From assembly GCA_914767715.1 (NCBI GenBank), contig OU612070.1, forward strand, positions 21,626,025 through 21,690,024: a stretch of 64,000 bases of DNA. Reading direction: 5' to 3'. The notes below the pieces were generated by a model. That model had not been told where the DNA came from. It saw only the letters and a program-made list of their open reading frames with translations, and ran no database searches. The position numbers and the translations under genes are program-made. This document shows positions 25,101-36,810 of this stretch, piece after piece. The stretch is from Membranipora membranacea. Lineage: Eukaryota; Bryozoa; Gymnolaemata; Cheilostomatida; Membraniporidae. How positions within the stretch are numbered: position 1 is the first letter of the stretch; every line of letters begins with the position of its first letter.

Positions 25101-28100
25101 TCTAATTCAAGTTGAGAACAAAATAACACGATCAGATGCAAAAGGTTCTAGGTTAGTTTCAGCAATATTCTTGGGTAATCCTATGAGCGCTAATGTATGA
25201 GCCTTCATTTATGTAAATTTTTTATATTAAATGCAGGTTCATGACTTTTACAATATTGAGAATGGGTAGGTATATAACTATGTTACACACAATTGTCCAC
25301 TTACCTTCAAAGCCAGGTACACAGTCGCAGAAGTAAGTATTGAATCCATCGACACATGTTGCACCATTCCTACACTGTACGCCGACACAGTCGTCTACCT
25401 CTCTCTCACATCTCTTACCCTCGTACCCAGTCGGGCACACGCAGTGATAGTCATTCTCCCGGTCCTCACAAACTCCGCCTCTCTCACACACCGTACCAAT
25501 ACAGTCATCCTCATCAACATCACAGAATGTACCTACACAAGGGTGGATATATATGTCAGCTTATTTCTGATGGGAACACCACAGGTATGATTAATATAAA
25601 CTATGCCCTGTATATTCAATTGTTGAATACTCTGAGGCAGAGCCCAACTTTTTTCAACTGATCCCATAAAAAACTTTTCTGTTTCTAGTCAATCTAAATG
25701 TTGCCAGCTCTTGTACAAGGCCCCAGCATGATCATGACAAAAGCTATTGATTGGCCCTCGTAGTGACAGCTGCCGAAGAGCATATCAAGATTACATGTAA
25801 AATAGAACAAAGTGTCGCTAGAGCCATAAACTTTCATATCGGTTCGGTTGACCGTATCTTTACATACAATATGTAAAGAAAGAAGATAAATACACTTGCT
25901 ACTCAAAGACTGACCTGAGAATCCTGGTCTACAGCGACAAGAGAAGCCATCGACCAGATCGAGACAGGTAGATCCAGCAGCACATAGACTGTTACCATTC
26001 TCAGTTATACATTCGTCAATGTTAGTCTGACAGTAGACTCCGCTAAAACCTGAAAAAAGGGAGAAATCAACATCGACGCTGCTTGATAGCATGATTCATT
26101 CGTCACTAGTGAAACTTTTACGTGACAATTCTTATTTTAGTTGCAGTTGAAAGATAATTAGATAGCAATTCACAGAAACAAGTATGATCCGCAGTGGAAG
26201 GGGAGCAACTCCAAATGCAGGCAAATGGACCAAACTTGGGTCTAGCAATTCACTAATAGGTGGACAAATATAGTGATACCAAATACTGAAACGTTGTGTT
26301 GCGTGCCCTTGATTTAAGATTGGACAACTTACTGCCTGCTACAATTCAGTGGTTTCTCTCTATCCAAAGTCTGTTTATTCCAATTTGAGAGTCATTATGA
26401 TCCTCTCCCAACAAGTATAACACTCACCAGGTGCACAGCAGCAGTGCAGATCATGATGCTGATCTATACTCAGTATAAACTCTCCGTCATTCCAGCAGAC
26501 CTCATCTCTTGGTACTGTGGGAGAAGGCTCCATCGGCAAACGGCCATCAGATCGGAACTCTATATCATCTACTGCTATACTGGTGTCGATACCCTTCAGC
26601 TGGGCCTCTATACGTATCTGTCAGGTATTGAATAAGATAAAGATAAGATAGCTCTTGCCGGAAGCTGACGTTACACTGATCGTGATTTTCGTTTTTTAAA
26701 TTTGCAAATGTCTTAGTCGAACAGACAAAGTAATAATAAAATTGTGCTAGACCAGAGAATAATTACCTACCAACTGCCTAGTCGATGCAGAAAATTACGT
26801 ACTAAAAATTACATCTAGCAATCGATTTCACGTTGTTTATCAAGATGGTATCTATCAAATTCCCCTCAAGAGGAATGTCTTGGGTTATTATGGAGTAACA
26901 GGAGGCATCCTACCCTGTAGTCGTCACATTCAGCGATGGGAATATCAGGAGTTCGCTGCCACTGTCTAGCCTGATTGCCTTGTATGGAGTAGACAGCGGT
27001 GTAGTTCAGTCCATTACCATAGATTGGAATTATCTCCACCGTCATTGATCCAACATCTCCTGACATATGGTACCTAATAACGAAATCAGCATAGTCATAA
27101 TATATGATCACTGTGTTCTGTTGTAAATGTTGGTAGGTGCTATAGTAGATACCCTAGTCTGATGCGTATGCTATTTTTTGTCTAGTTGTAATCACAACTG
27201 GTACGATTCAAGTTAATTGTGATTTATTTCAATGACTTTTGTTTTTTAACACTTGGATTTATAATCTTTTTAATTCCAATAGCAGAATGTTTTCTGGAAA
27301 GTGCCGACAAAATGGAGGAAAATGAATAAAGAAAGCCTGATCTTTTGCTTCTCAATAGACTCACCATAAATTCATGATCTTGGATTCAGATCCTCGAACT
27401 CGAAACTCAAGGAAGGCTCTGTTGCCTGGAAAGTTTGAACCTGTCCGTCTAGCTACCCAATAATAACCTGGAATAAAATGCCATCAATTATTGTAAACAG
27501 TTAGTCGAAAAAGAATAGTCAATATACCAGGGACCTAATTTTGGTATTTTCCGCACTGTATTCTAAAATGTCTTGTACCGTGCAACATATTTTATACAGC
27601 AGTTTGGAGACATTGACTTCAAAGGGCCGAGATGCCATTCTCGCCCTGCATGTACAATAATTACTGTGTTACAGAATAAAGAATTAACCGAGTATAGATT
27701 TCAAAGAGAATGTGTTTATGGAGCTATGATGTCATTACCATTTCCTGTTGGCGTGTGATCGGTGGTGAGACCTGCGTTAAATTCGGACAGGATTGGCTGA
27801 TTGGTCAATATCCAGTCAGCTGCTCCTCCATCATTAGAATACCAGTCACATGATTGAGGACCTGATCCTACAGCTGCCTCAAAGTCACAACCCTCTACAA
27901 TATAACAAGATTATTTTAAATATGATTTAAAGGTTGATTGAAATCAGATGTCACATTACACGCCACAAACTGTGCATGGGCGGCAAAATATTAATTGCCT
28001 TATGGGCTAGGCTGCAATATCTGCGCCAGGCTGCTCTCTGTTTGCAGGCAGGTTGAAATACTAAAATTTTGATATGCGTTTACTCTTATCAGAACAAGTT

Positions 28101-29016
28101 CACTTTAACTTGACTTGGAAGATATCGATCACACTGCTAGCAAATTAAATCAAAAGATAGGAGTCTCTCTTTCCACTGCAGCGAAAGTGCCACAAAGTAC
28201 CCATAGTGATCTATTCACATTTTACTTTTGGTAGCTAACTGTTTCTAACTGCGGTCGTTCGGATAACTTAGTACATTAGCACATCTTGTTTAATTTAGTT
28301 GCTACCATGCAATGATATACAACCTAAATTGATTATTTGCACATGCTGAAATTCTGGATGCACATATTTTAATAGTTTTATATTCATGAGCAGACCTAGC
28401 TTGCCTTAACAAGCTTTGTTCGGTGGGGGGGGGGGGGGGGAACCCACCCCACCGAACAAAGCTTGTTAAGACAGGCTAGAGCAGACCTACTTTGTGTCAA
28501 TTGTGATTGTTCCTAATAAATATCAAAATGCTGAATTATCGGACCTATCTGCAACAAATGGAAATAGAAGCTGGTAACTTACCCAGATACCCCTCATCAG
28601 GTTGGAATACATAGCCTGTACAACTCTGTAACAAAAACAATGCGGTCAAATCGACTTCTGAAATAAGGCAACTTTTTAATAATAGATATGTTTTTAAAAT
28701 TGATAATTATGCCGACAGTATCATGTACAGCATGATTTGAAGTTCCCTTACCGTAAAACAGCCCGTCCTGAAGTTCCTGACTATAGATGGGGCAATAGTG
28801 CCGATGGAAAGACATTGGAAATTTTATGAATTTACAAAACATATAACCCGAATTATTGTCAGAGCTAGCAGCTCTTGTTTGTAAGATTGGAAATAAAAAC
28901 ATTAAAATATAGATACTAGCATATTGTCTTACCTCCAATAGAAGTTGTGAGAAGACCATAAAGATCTGAGTAAATATTAAAATCTTCTGTGAACATTTTC
29001 TTTGTGAGAGAGCCAT
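22130..29016 (-). CDS. Single-pass receptor-like protein: signal peptide, MAM domain, ten EGF-like repeats, membrane helix
   Basis: Exons 5' to 3': 28933-29016, 28583-28625, 27739-27894, 27365-27467, 26914-27073, 26428-26617, 25915-26049, 25305-25532, 24945-25057, 24517-24712, 23990-24202, 23566-23730, 22999-23148, 22497-22683, 22130-22181 (TGA). The phase-consistent total is 724 residues. Residues 1-28 form a signal peptide. A MAM domain covers about 43-200 (GCDFE, CDWYSNDGGAADW, TDHTPTGNGYYW). About 245-645 hold ten EGF-like repeats, several with calcium-binding openings (NIDEC, DEDDC, DKDEC, NENEC, EINEC). A hydrophobic helix at about 673-692 (LAVCVVALAVVIIIGALTI) is followed by a tail of about 25 residues ending in glutamines. 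Expected at the cell surface in adhesion or signalling; ligand unknown. Nearly all borders are phase 1, as in shuffled extracellular modules. I know no named gene with exactly this order. Confidence 0.88.
28399..28476. mobile_element. TA-flanked palindromic MITE, copy 4 (78 bp)
   Basis: Ends GCTTGCCTTAACAAGC and GCTTGTTAAGACAGGC, flanked by TA (28397-28398, 28477-28478). The centre is a G homopolymer of about 18. It is in intron 2 of the MAM/EGF gene. Confidence 0.8.
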
Positions 29017-29520
29017 GTTAATATGTCCGCCACTTGACTGACCCTATTCTACAAGCGTACTAACCAGGAGGCAGTACAACAGTACTTTAGACCACACAGT
29101 AAGTTTAAAGCTTTCTGTATAGCAACAAAAAGCCACCAAATAAGCTCATTATAATGGATAATCATTTGGGACCATTAGAGCAGTCCATTGACATATTTAA
29201 TAGGATGGTGTGGTATGTGAGACAGTAGCTAGCACATGTATGATCAATTGATTCATAAAAGATTATAAGTAATTACTGATTTTAGGATTTGTACCTGTCT
29301 CAGGAGCAAAAACATTCCACATCATCAGGGGTTTGTCACTACCAATAAATTTTATGTCAATTCTGTTGAATTTTGGTGGAGAAAGATAACAAGACTCATA
29401 TTGCATTGGGACATATAATATCATAGTTATTCACCAACTATTATATCAGATCTGGTAAATTTTGGTGAATAAAGATAACAAGACATATATAATAAAATTA
29501 TAATGCGTATTACCATGCTG

Positions 29521-29715
29521 TCACAGTAGTATGTGGCTCAGTTGGTTAGAGCGCTTGTCTTTGATGGTCGTGGGTTTGAAACCCACTGCTGTCGATTGAC
29601 CACTGGGACTTGTTGGACCCGCAAGTGTGCTCCGACCTGCCTTAAAACTGAGAGCAAATTGGCGTAGATGTTGCTGACCCACCTTTAAGGCACCAACTAT
29701 TTCGCCACCCATTCT
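29521..29715 (+). repeat. tRNA-derived SINE
   Basis: The head has an A box (GGCTCAGTTGGTTAGAGC, forming a D-arm GCTC/GAGC) and a B box within a perfect T-arm, GTGGGTTTGAAACCCAC. The acceptor stem of a functional tRNA does not form at the correct spacing, and about 130 bp of non-tRNA body follows, so I call it a SINE and not a tRNA gene. It lies upstream of the MAM/EGF gene. Confidence 0.65.
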
Positions 29716-30440
29716 TCGGCATGTTGTGAGTGACTGAACCTTGAGATTTTAACCAACGTTTTTATGGGAAATAAAACACAATTATTTGTACCAAACATGT
29801 ATTTTAATGTTTTTGACTGCATAGCCCATTATAGATTCAGTTGGATTACAGAATGAATATACCAATTGAATTCCTAATTTGGGACAATAATTCATGCTGG
29901 TGTAAATAGCCTAAGGGATAGGGTATTCGTGAACTTTCTGTTATTTGATCAGGGGAGGACAATTCACCCCCACAATAAACGGCTGCGTACTGAATTTCCA
30001 TTATAGATAGGGGTTCTGACAAATTAATCTGATGAAAGACATGATAAGTAGTATATTTGAGTATTTGATGATCTTTTAGCAGTTTTGGTTTTCAGATGTT
30101 GGAGTAATCTCCCTTGAATAACCCAGTAATGAAAATGAGATAAGAAAGTGTTTTATTTCCACTCTGGGTAACCAAAGTACTGCGGGAGGCTTGCAATAAG
30201 ATATTTTATGGTTAACTCCTACCTTAGTGAGTGAAAATTGGTGCTAGATAACAATCAAATTTATATGTAATATGGGGTCCCAGCAATGGGCCATGTAAGG
30301 CCAATAACCCTAACACGTACGCTGTGTTTCATAGGGTGGCAATGGTGGATTGGAATGTGCTGTGGGATGAGGGAACACAACTCCGAGTAGTGAATAGCGG
30401 GCTATCTAATTCGCGCCATCGACCCATTTTTTTTTGGGAT

Positions 30441-30600
30441 GGTGAGATGGCGCAATCGGTTAGCAATCGGTTAGCGCGCTTGCTATTCACTGCCAGGCGA
30501 TTAGTGCCGCAGGAGTTGTGGGTTCGAGCCCCACTGGGGGAGCTTTCCTTGTTGATTGTTCCACCCCCCAGCACCCTCGGGTGTATACCTCTCCTCAATG
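30441..30600 (+). repeat. tRNA-derived SINE with duplicated A box
   Basis: GATGGCGCAATCGGTTAGC is followed by a repeat of AATCGGTTAGC; the B box is GTGGGTTCGAGCCCCAC. It is followed by a C-rich body ending in an ATAATAAA-like tail. The local duplication of the A box is unusual. Two overlapping open frames here (plus and minus) are by-products. Confidence 0.6.
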
Positions 30601-31231
30601 AAATCGTGTAATAATAAACATAACAATGTCATTAATTAGGTTACTCCATCCCTCTAAGGTATTTGACCTTGTGTGTATCCTGATTATATCAGTCAGCCGA
30701 TATTTTACACCAATGAATGAATTCTAACTCTTATCTTTAGGTCGATTAATGATGCGTTCTAAGTTACACCTAGATGTGAGAAAATCCAGATGCTCACCGC
30801 ATGAAAGCTACCACAATTTTCTGCATACACGCTGTTATCTTTACTATGTCAACCTAGTTGGAGAAAAACTAAAATGTCCCCATATTATTGAACTCCATTA
30901 TATACATTTGGAAAAATTTTGTATGAAGTCAAACACATAAAACAGTAACCTACTTGGACAATCCTCAAATGTTCTACAATACAGCTGCTATCGTCGGAAT
31001 ATTATCGACTATCGTTATTAGCTCTCTCATTTGAATCTTCACCATTTTAATACAGCAAAACATTACTTCACCAATACCTGTGACATTCATATCATCTTCC
31101 AATAATCAGAGGATATACAGTACATTGGGACACGTGGTATGTGACAGACCCACTCATTCCACACCAAATGGAACTGGTCTCACAAATTGTGGCACTTTTC
31201 TCAGATTTTCTGATACTGTAAGAAGGGTAGA

Positions 31232-33265
31232 ATGAGTCTCTCTATAGCGACACTTCTTATTGTTAGCCTGGCAGCGGTCAGCGCTCAGCAGAAGCCTCTG
31301 TATCCTCGGCTCATCATCACACCATGTGGTGGTAAGTTATGATTATCTTTCGATAACTAATATAAAATATAACAGTGTTTATAGGAGGATCGTTAACGCC
31401 ATAGACAAAACTATGGTTAACGCCTTGAGTTTGATGTAAATTGTCTAGGTTTTGAGTTGCTCCCTCACGAGCTGTGGACCGACGGCTCCTCACCAGTAGA
31501 ATGGGAGCAATGTGAAATGCAGGCAAATAAAAACAAGAATAATCTAAGCAGATTTACAGAAGCAAAGGCAGCTCAGTCGTCCTCTTATTTTTCGCTCATT
31601 ACTGTGCATTATCACTTTGTCTTCATGATAGTAGTTGTCAAGGTTAAGAGTCTGAACCCTGACAACTGCTTCTGGATGTTTCGTCTAAGCTAGTATCAGA
31701 GAAGTATATGATAAACTAAAACTAACTGTCATACTGTTTCGTTTCAGGATCTGACAACTCATTGCTGAGTTTGAGGGAGGTGAACATAAGCCCTTCCCCA
31801 CCCGTCATACCTGGAACCCTGGACGTTAAGGTCAAAGGATCACTGAATGAGGATTTGCCTCAACTGTATATCAAGGCAACCATCAGCAAAAGTTTCTTTG
31901 GCGGCACACAGAAGAACACCATCCCCTGTATCTCTGGTTATGGATCCTGGTAAGCTGATACCGACCTCTTGACCCCTATTGTGATTGAGGGATCACTCAA
32001 ATAGAATATTACAGCTTATTTTTACATAAAAAGCCTTCTTGGTACACTACGAGATTATGAATTAATCAATGATCATATGATATGTTGAATGATTTCTTGC
32101 TGCCATCCATATCTTCTTAACTGAGGTCTAATAATCTAGTAGGGTTTGATTGGGGGGGGGGGGGTTGCATTTTACAGGAGTTGTAATGTACCTAGTCTAA
32201 GTGCTAAGACGGCTCCATCGCTATTAAGTGGCATTACATTATCAACCACCCAATTCCCTGGAATATGTATGGAATATTTGAGAGAGGACAATTTCTACAA
32301 CATTGAAGTGTTTTCTTAGACGTGGAATTGGGTGGTCGATAATGTAATGCCACTAACTCGCAATGGAGCGGTCTGAGCACTTAGACTATAATGTGCCAAG
32401 CCTTACACCATTCTCTTAAAACTCTATTTGACTTTTAGTGTCTATGATATTTGTGAGCTTACTAAGAATCTTGTGAGTTGCCCAGCTGAGATGCAGAAAT
32501 ATTCACTTCCTTGCAAGTGCCCCTTCACCAAGTTCAACCTGAACAACTTTGCCGGACAATACAAAGTTGACAACATTCCTCCTCTTCTCTCATGGCTCAC
32601 AGATGTAAGTAACCTTCCCTCATTCAGGATAGTATTTGGGGGGGGGTGTGACGTGTCGGGCGGGGGCAAGAGTCTGGGGGGACTCAAACTTGTATTTGTG
32701 TGATGCCTAATTCTTTTTTTGAAGTTTGTTTATTGCCATTACTTTAATAACCATCCTGATTACTAGGCCAATTGTATTGAAATGAAGGTAAAACACTCAG
32801 CTAGGAATCTCATCTAATATTTCACAAAAAATGAATTCTGTCTCTTCGATGTCCTGCACTTATTTGTGTGGTGTCGGTCAATTGTGAGTTTTAATACAAA
32901 ATACACGTGCTAATGGAAATGGTTCCCTCCTTTTATTCACATTGCTTTTTTATTCACATTGCTTTTTTATTCACATTGCTTTTTCATTCACATTTATACA
33001 CTTTTAATCGTATTTTTTCACATTTACTCACATTTATTCACGTTTATTCACATTTATTCACATTTATTCTTGTTTATTAGATTGCCTTTTTATGAAATTT
33101 TAGGGAGATTACGAGGCCAGAGCTGAGATCATGACAAGCCCCACTGGACCTGTGAAAGCTTGCTATGATGTGAAAGTCTCCATCTCTAACAAGGCTGTAG
33201 ACTGCACCAACCCTCTGGTCAGATACGGACCACTGTGCAGAGGTGCTAGTGGTGTTGTCGGCTAA
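31232..33265 (+). CDS. GM2A: GM2-activator-like (ML superfamily) secreted lipid-binding protein, complete
   Basis: Exons 31232-31331, 31748-31949, 32439-32604, 33104-33265 (TAA), phases 1, 2 and 0, 209 residues; human GM2A is about 193. Residues 1-19 form a signal peptide ending AVSA. Family hallmarks: PCISGYGSCVYDICEL (about 92-107), LPCKCPF (about 125-131), PPLLSWLTDGDYEARAEI (about 149-166) and KACYDVKVSI, matching the IPC...GSCTFE..CD, LPCHCPF and LPSWLTTGNYRIES landmarks of GM2A. In vertebrates GM2A lifts ganglioside GM2 from membranes for lysosomal hexosaminidase A; invertebrate homologues may carry other lipids. Transcribed away from the MAM/EGF gene, with 2.2 kb between the starts. 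The 32193-32388 MITE sits in intron 2. Confidence 0.92.
32193..32388. mobile_element. Foldback MITE of the TAGTCTAAGTGC family, copy 2 (196 bp)
   Basis: Left end TAGTCTAAGTGCTAAGAC, right end GTCTGAGCACTTAGACTA. Inverted inner arms run GTGGCATTACATTATC and then CCACCCAATTCC. It is flanked by 9-bp direct repeats TAATGTACC (32184-32192) and TAATGTGCC (32389-32397), differing at one base. Lies in GM2A intron 2. Confidence 0.85.
32936..33075. repeat. Short tandem repeat, TTTTTATTCACATTGC units
   Basis: Three near-exact 16-bp units are followed by shorter TTTATTCACA units. It lies in the last GM2A intron, about 30 bp before the acceptor. Confidence 0.7.
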
Positions 33266-33318
33266 ACTTCTCTTGAGAACTCTGTAAAATTGTTATATAC
33301 TGTTTACAAGATTAAAAT

Positions 33319-33324
33319 AATAAA
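33319..33324 (+). terminator. Likely polyadenylation signal of the GM2A-like gene
   Basis: AATAAA, 54 bp after the stop codon, in an AT-rich context. Cleavage site not identifiable. Confidence 0.5.
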
Positions 33325-33729
33325 AATTATGAAAATATTACTAGTTTTAATAATTCAGCAATTTGGTACTAGCTTGGTACATATAATAGAGTTGTGATCA
33401 GTGTGTCGTGATCGGGGATTATTATTATCAGATCTGATACGTAGAGTTTTTAAGTCTTGAATAATTTTTGACGTTTACGTTGGTAACCAAGCCTGCGTGT
33501 CTGGTTATCCTCTGTATATTAGCACTCAGGCACAACTAGTCATTAATAGCTATTTTCACTGAAAGTTGTTCTGTACGTTCAAATTCAATCGCTTATCCGA
33601 TCTATTTTACCTGTAACGAATGGATATTGAGGTCATTGAAGCAGAAAAATTGCTGAGTTGTAGTACTAATGCCTGCTGGTAAGCTGAAGAATGAGTTCGG
33701 ATCACTCATAACTATTTTCCAACTTTTAG

Positions 33730-34748
33730 TGTTCGTTGATGAAATAAATGGTTACAATGATGGACCTCTATATCTCGAAGGTGTGATGTCGAGCTTTAAA
33801 TATCCGGAACAGCCACCGATTGATAAACCCAATAATAAATACATAAAAATCCGGTGTGAAAGCTTATCTGATGAGCTGTATATGACTTTCACTCTTCTCA
33901 GTCCACAAGCTCGATTCCTAACCACCTTTTATATGTTACGGGAATACAACCAAATGGCGGCGTTTCTGGTCCATCCATCACTGCAGTGCAAAACGTGGTT
34001 GCGAGTTCCAGTTTATGGTGATTTTAGATTGACAAAATCTGTAACAAGACAATCTTTTTAATGAAGTTCGAAGGTTTGCTGCCAGACAGAATATATTTTG
34101 TGGTGTTTACTGTATATTAGTTTAATACACCTTTCAAAAGTGTGTCAGTTTAAATGTGTTTCAATGCTTTCCTCAAAATTGCCAACAACTAACTATAGGA
34201 CTATGACTACACATTAAAACATATTAAATTTTATGTTCTGTGTAATAACTAAAGATTCTTGGAAGTTGTAACATAATGCGCTGATACAGCATTATATTAG
34301 GCACAATTGGTGACGAAAGGAGGCAATTTCTAAAGCTATACACCTAATTTTTATTTTGAAGAGCTATGAATGTATTTAGTTTATCGCATAGCTACTGCAG
34401 AACTAGCTGCCAGACCATATATATTGCTTTGGTCTTCTGAAGTCTTTAATTACAGAATATGTGGCGGGACTGTTAATGTCTAATGTTTCTCTTTGTATTT
34501 CATTTAGCTGTCATCTGTGATGTGAACGCTATTCCTCATTTTACTGCGGCATCTTACACCCTCAACTGTTCAAACAGCTACAATTTAGCTCTACCAGGAA
34601 AAGTTAAAGTAACCTATAAGTGCAACAATGGATATGAGCTTTCGAATCCTGAGAACGATTCTGTATGGTGGGCTACTTCGGAGAAGAAATATGGATTTAC
34701 CCTTCTCGTAGCGGAATGGAGCTCTACTGTTGGCATCAAATCATCTAT
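33730..34748 (+). pseudogene. Decayed partial duplicate of the CUB/sushi gene (second CUB exon and first sushi exon)
   Basis: Two exon-like blocks copy the real gene 5.5 kb downstream. 33730-34073 matches 39198-39548: PLYLEGVMSS.KYPEQPP is shared, then the frame shifts after FTLLSPQA. 34508-34745 matches 40150-40404 (sushi: ASYTLNCSNSYNLALPG). The sushi copy has lost conserved cysteines (VWW where the gene has VWC; IKS where it has IKC). Intronic sequence between the blocks is also duplicated (for example TACTGCAGAACTAGCTGCCA at about 34392 and 40035). There is no first exon, membrane exon or start, so it is non-functional or at most alternative exons. Confidence 0.8.
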
Positions 34749-35510
34749 CAACTATCATATATGTTGCTCTTTTCGTAGAAACATCAGTTGCTTGTAGCAG
34801 CTATATTGGTGGTTATAGAGAATTCACTGAATGCTTCACCCGATTCGTAGAACCATCAGTTGCTGGTAGAACTGGGGTTACAAGAGAATTTCAAAGTTGT
34901 ATAACTTTAACCTTTTTTGATGGTAAGAAAAGCACTGATCAGTAATTGTAGAACAGCCAACAGTTTCTGTTAAAGATGCAATTGTTATAGAATTTTGACA
35001 CTAATGTGACTCCTTTGGTGGTAAAGGAAACTTGTGGAGTGAACGGGTGAACGATCTCTAACCTGTCTTGCAAAACAACCACAGGTAAAAACAGTGCCAT
35101 CAGTTAGAAATAAATATCAAACTTTTCAGATGGAATTCAAACCACATATCTGCAGCAAAACCAGTTGAGGGTGCGCACATGATTCTGAAACATAGACATC
35201 GATACATAGATGCCTAACCAGTATTTGCGGTTTTTGTTATTACTGGTTAATCACAATCAGTGGTAGGGATAGCCTGTTATCTTGATGAATTTCAATGTCC
35301 AGAAAAATTCCTGTTACACCCAGATAGTAGTAAGGATAGCGGGTTAGTTTTTCAGCTAGTCCATCAATTTCTTTCTTGAAAGAAACCCTACCACTGATTA
35401 CTTATATACAAGCGATTGGCGAAAAGTGGGCCGACTCCCAAGATCGGTCTAGGTTTCTATTGGCTCTATTTCTATGGATACTAATTACACTTCATTTTGC
35501 CTGATAGGGA

Positions 35511-35715
35511 TCAAGAATAGCTCAGTGTTATAGGCGTCGGATTCAGAATCACAAGATCCTGGGTTCAAGCCACACCCGGTGCACTGTTTGTCTAATACTA
35601 CCTGACTACGCTGTCAGGGGCCTTTAATCCTATCTGACCTAGAATTTCTAATGGTTATTGATTTGCCATATTGCTAGGACCTTTAACCGTGAAGTTGACG
35701 ATCATCCACAAAAAC
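35511..35715 (+). repeat. tRNA-derived SINE
   Basis: A-box-like AATAGCTCAGTGTTATAGG and B box TGGGTTCAAGCCACACCC, followed by about 130 bp ending near AACCGTGAAGTTGACGATC. The 5' acceptor strand is missing. It differs in head and body from the 29521 and 30441 copies. Confidence 0.55.
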
Positions 35716-36198
35716 AAATAAATCGATATGAGCCATGAAAGCTTCAAATCAATTGGGGGTGAAATAAAACTGAGATATTGAGTGGAAGATCAATAGCTTT
35801 CTGTACCCATTGATCTCCAATTTTGTTGTGATTCAGTGATTATTGTATTCTGTGAGCCTAATGGTCATTGGAGTTGTATACAATTTTCATATAAAACATA
35901 AGATAGAATACGTGAAAAAAGACAATTCTGGTCATGAAAGGAACCTTCGAGTTGTGTGAGAGTCTCAAGCATTTTGTAAATTTTGGTAAGCATTATGGTA
36001 AATCAAGGTTGGCAAGTGTGACAGTGTAACTTTGACCAAGGAGTACTTCTTGCTTTGACTAAAGATAGATAGTTTGGAATAGGTAGGGAGGCAAGCTAGG
36101 AGAAGCTAGGGTAGGACCCCTTATAAATGTACCACAATTTTAACTAACTAAGCACAACATATATAACAATAATGTGAATGCACACTACAGCAATGCTA

Positions 36199-36228
36199 GC
36201 CTGTCTTGACAAGCTTGTCAATACAGAC
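36199..36228. mobile_element. Minimal TA-flanked palindrome, copy 5 (30 bp)
   Basis: GCCTGTCTTGACAAGC joined directly to GCTTGTCAATACAGAC sharing the central GC, flanked by TA at 36197-36198 and 36229-36230. It consists only of the two terminal repeats of the family, with no interior. Confidence 0.7.
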
Positions 36229-36290
36229 TACCCTCGTACCTGATGCAAAGAGGGATCAGGTATCATATTACTATGATGCAAAGAGTCATC

Positions 36291-36669
36291 ATATTAATAT
36301 AAATGATGGTAAATGTCAGAATGCGAACTGTAACCATTTGGAATTAAGATGTGGAGGTTTCTTTTACAATCTAACTTATAGTTGAGGATTGGGTACAGGA
36401 AAAAATAACTCAAAACTTCAGAGGAATGGATAGCAGACTCTTTATTTTTGAATACATTAAATTAGCGATTGAGATGGATTCTCCAGTTTAGGTTTTGGGC
36501 AGTAATTGCCGGACATTAGCAAAAGACAGGCATGTCACACAGGCCTTTGGCACAAACCTCAACCACCTTTTTGACTCCTTCTATTGAAGATTGTAAAAGA
36601 AACCTCCACATCTTAATTCCAAATGGTTACAGTTCGCATTCTGACGTTTACCATCATTTATATTAATAT
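36291..36669. mobile_element. MITE with 82-bp near-perfect terminal inverted repeats
   Basis: Left arm 36291-36372 and right arm 36588-36669 are reverse complements with about one to two mismatches (begin ATATTAATATAAATGATGG, end GGAGGTTTCTTTTACAATCT). The spacer is about 215 bp without an open frame. The high arm identity suggests recent activity or a hairpin intermediate. Target duplication is not resolvable in the AT-rich flanks. Confidence 0.8.
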
Positions 36670-36810
36670 CTCGATCATAAATATCAGAAAAACACAACTG
36701 GCTGACTGCTACGAGATTCAACACTCAGCTGTGTTAGAAGGTCATCACACTAACCTGCTGAGCTATCTCCTTCTCCTGACAGACTGCACTGTAAGGTCCT
36801 TTAATGATTT

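Noticed and set aside
28752-28780. 29-nt exon candidate with good acceptor and donor in the MAM/EGF gene
   Set aside because: Including it shifts the frame into a stop in the next exon; exons 1 and 2 join in frame without it.
29530-29600. tRNA gene
   Set aside because: T-arm and D-arm fold, but the acceptor stem does not pair at normal spacing and a SINE body follows.
32936-33075. CRISPR-like regular repeats
   Set aside because: Simple tandem units without spacers in an animal intron.
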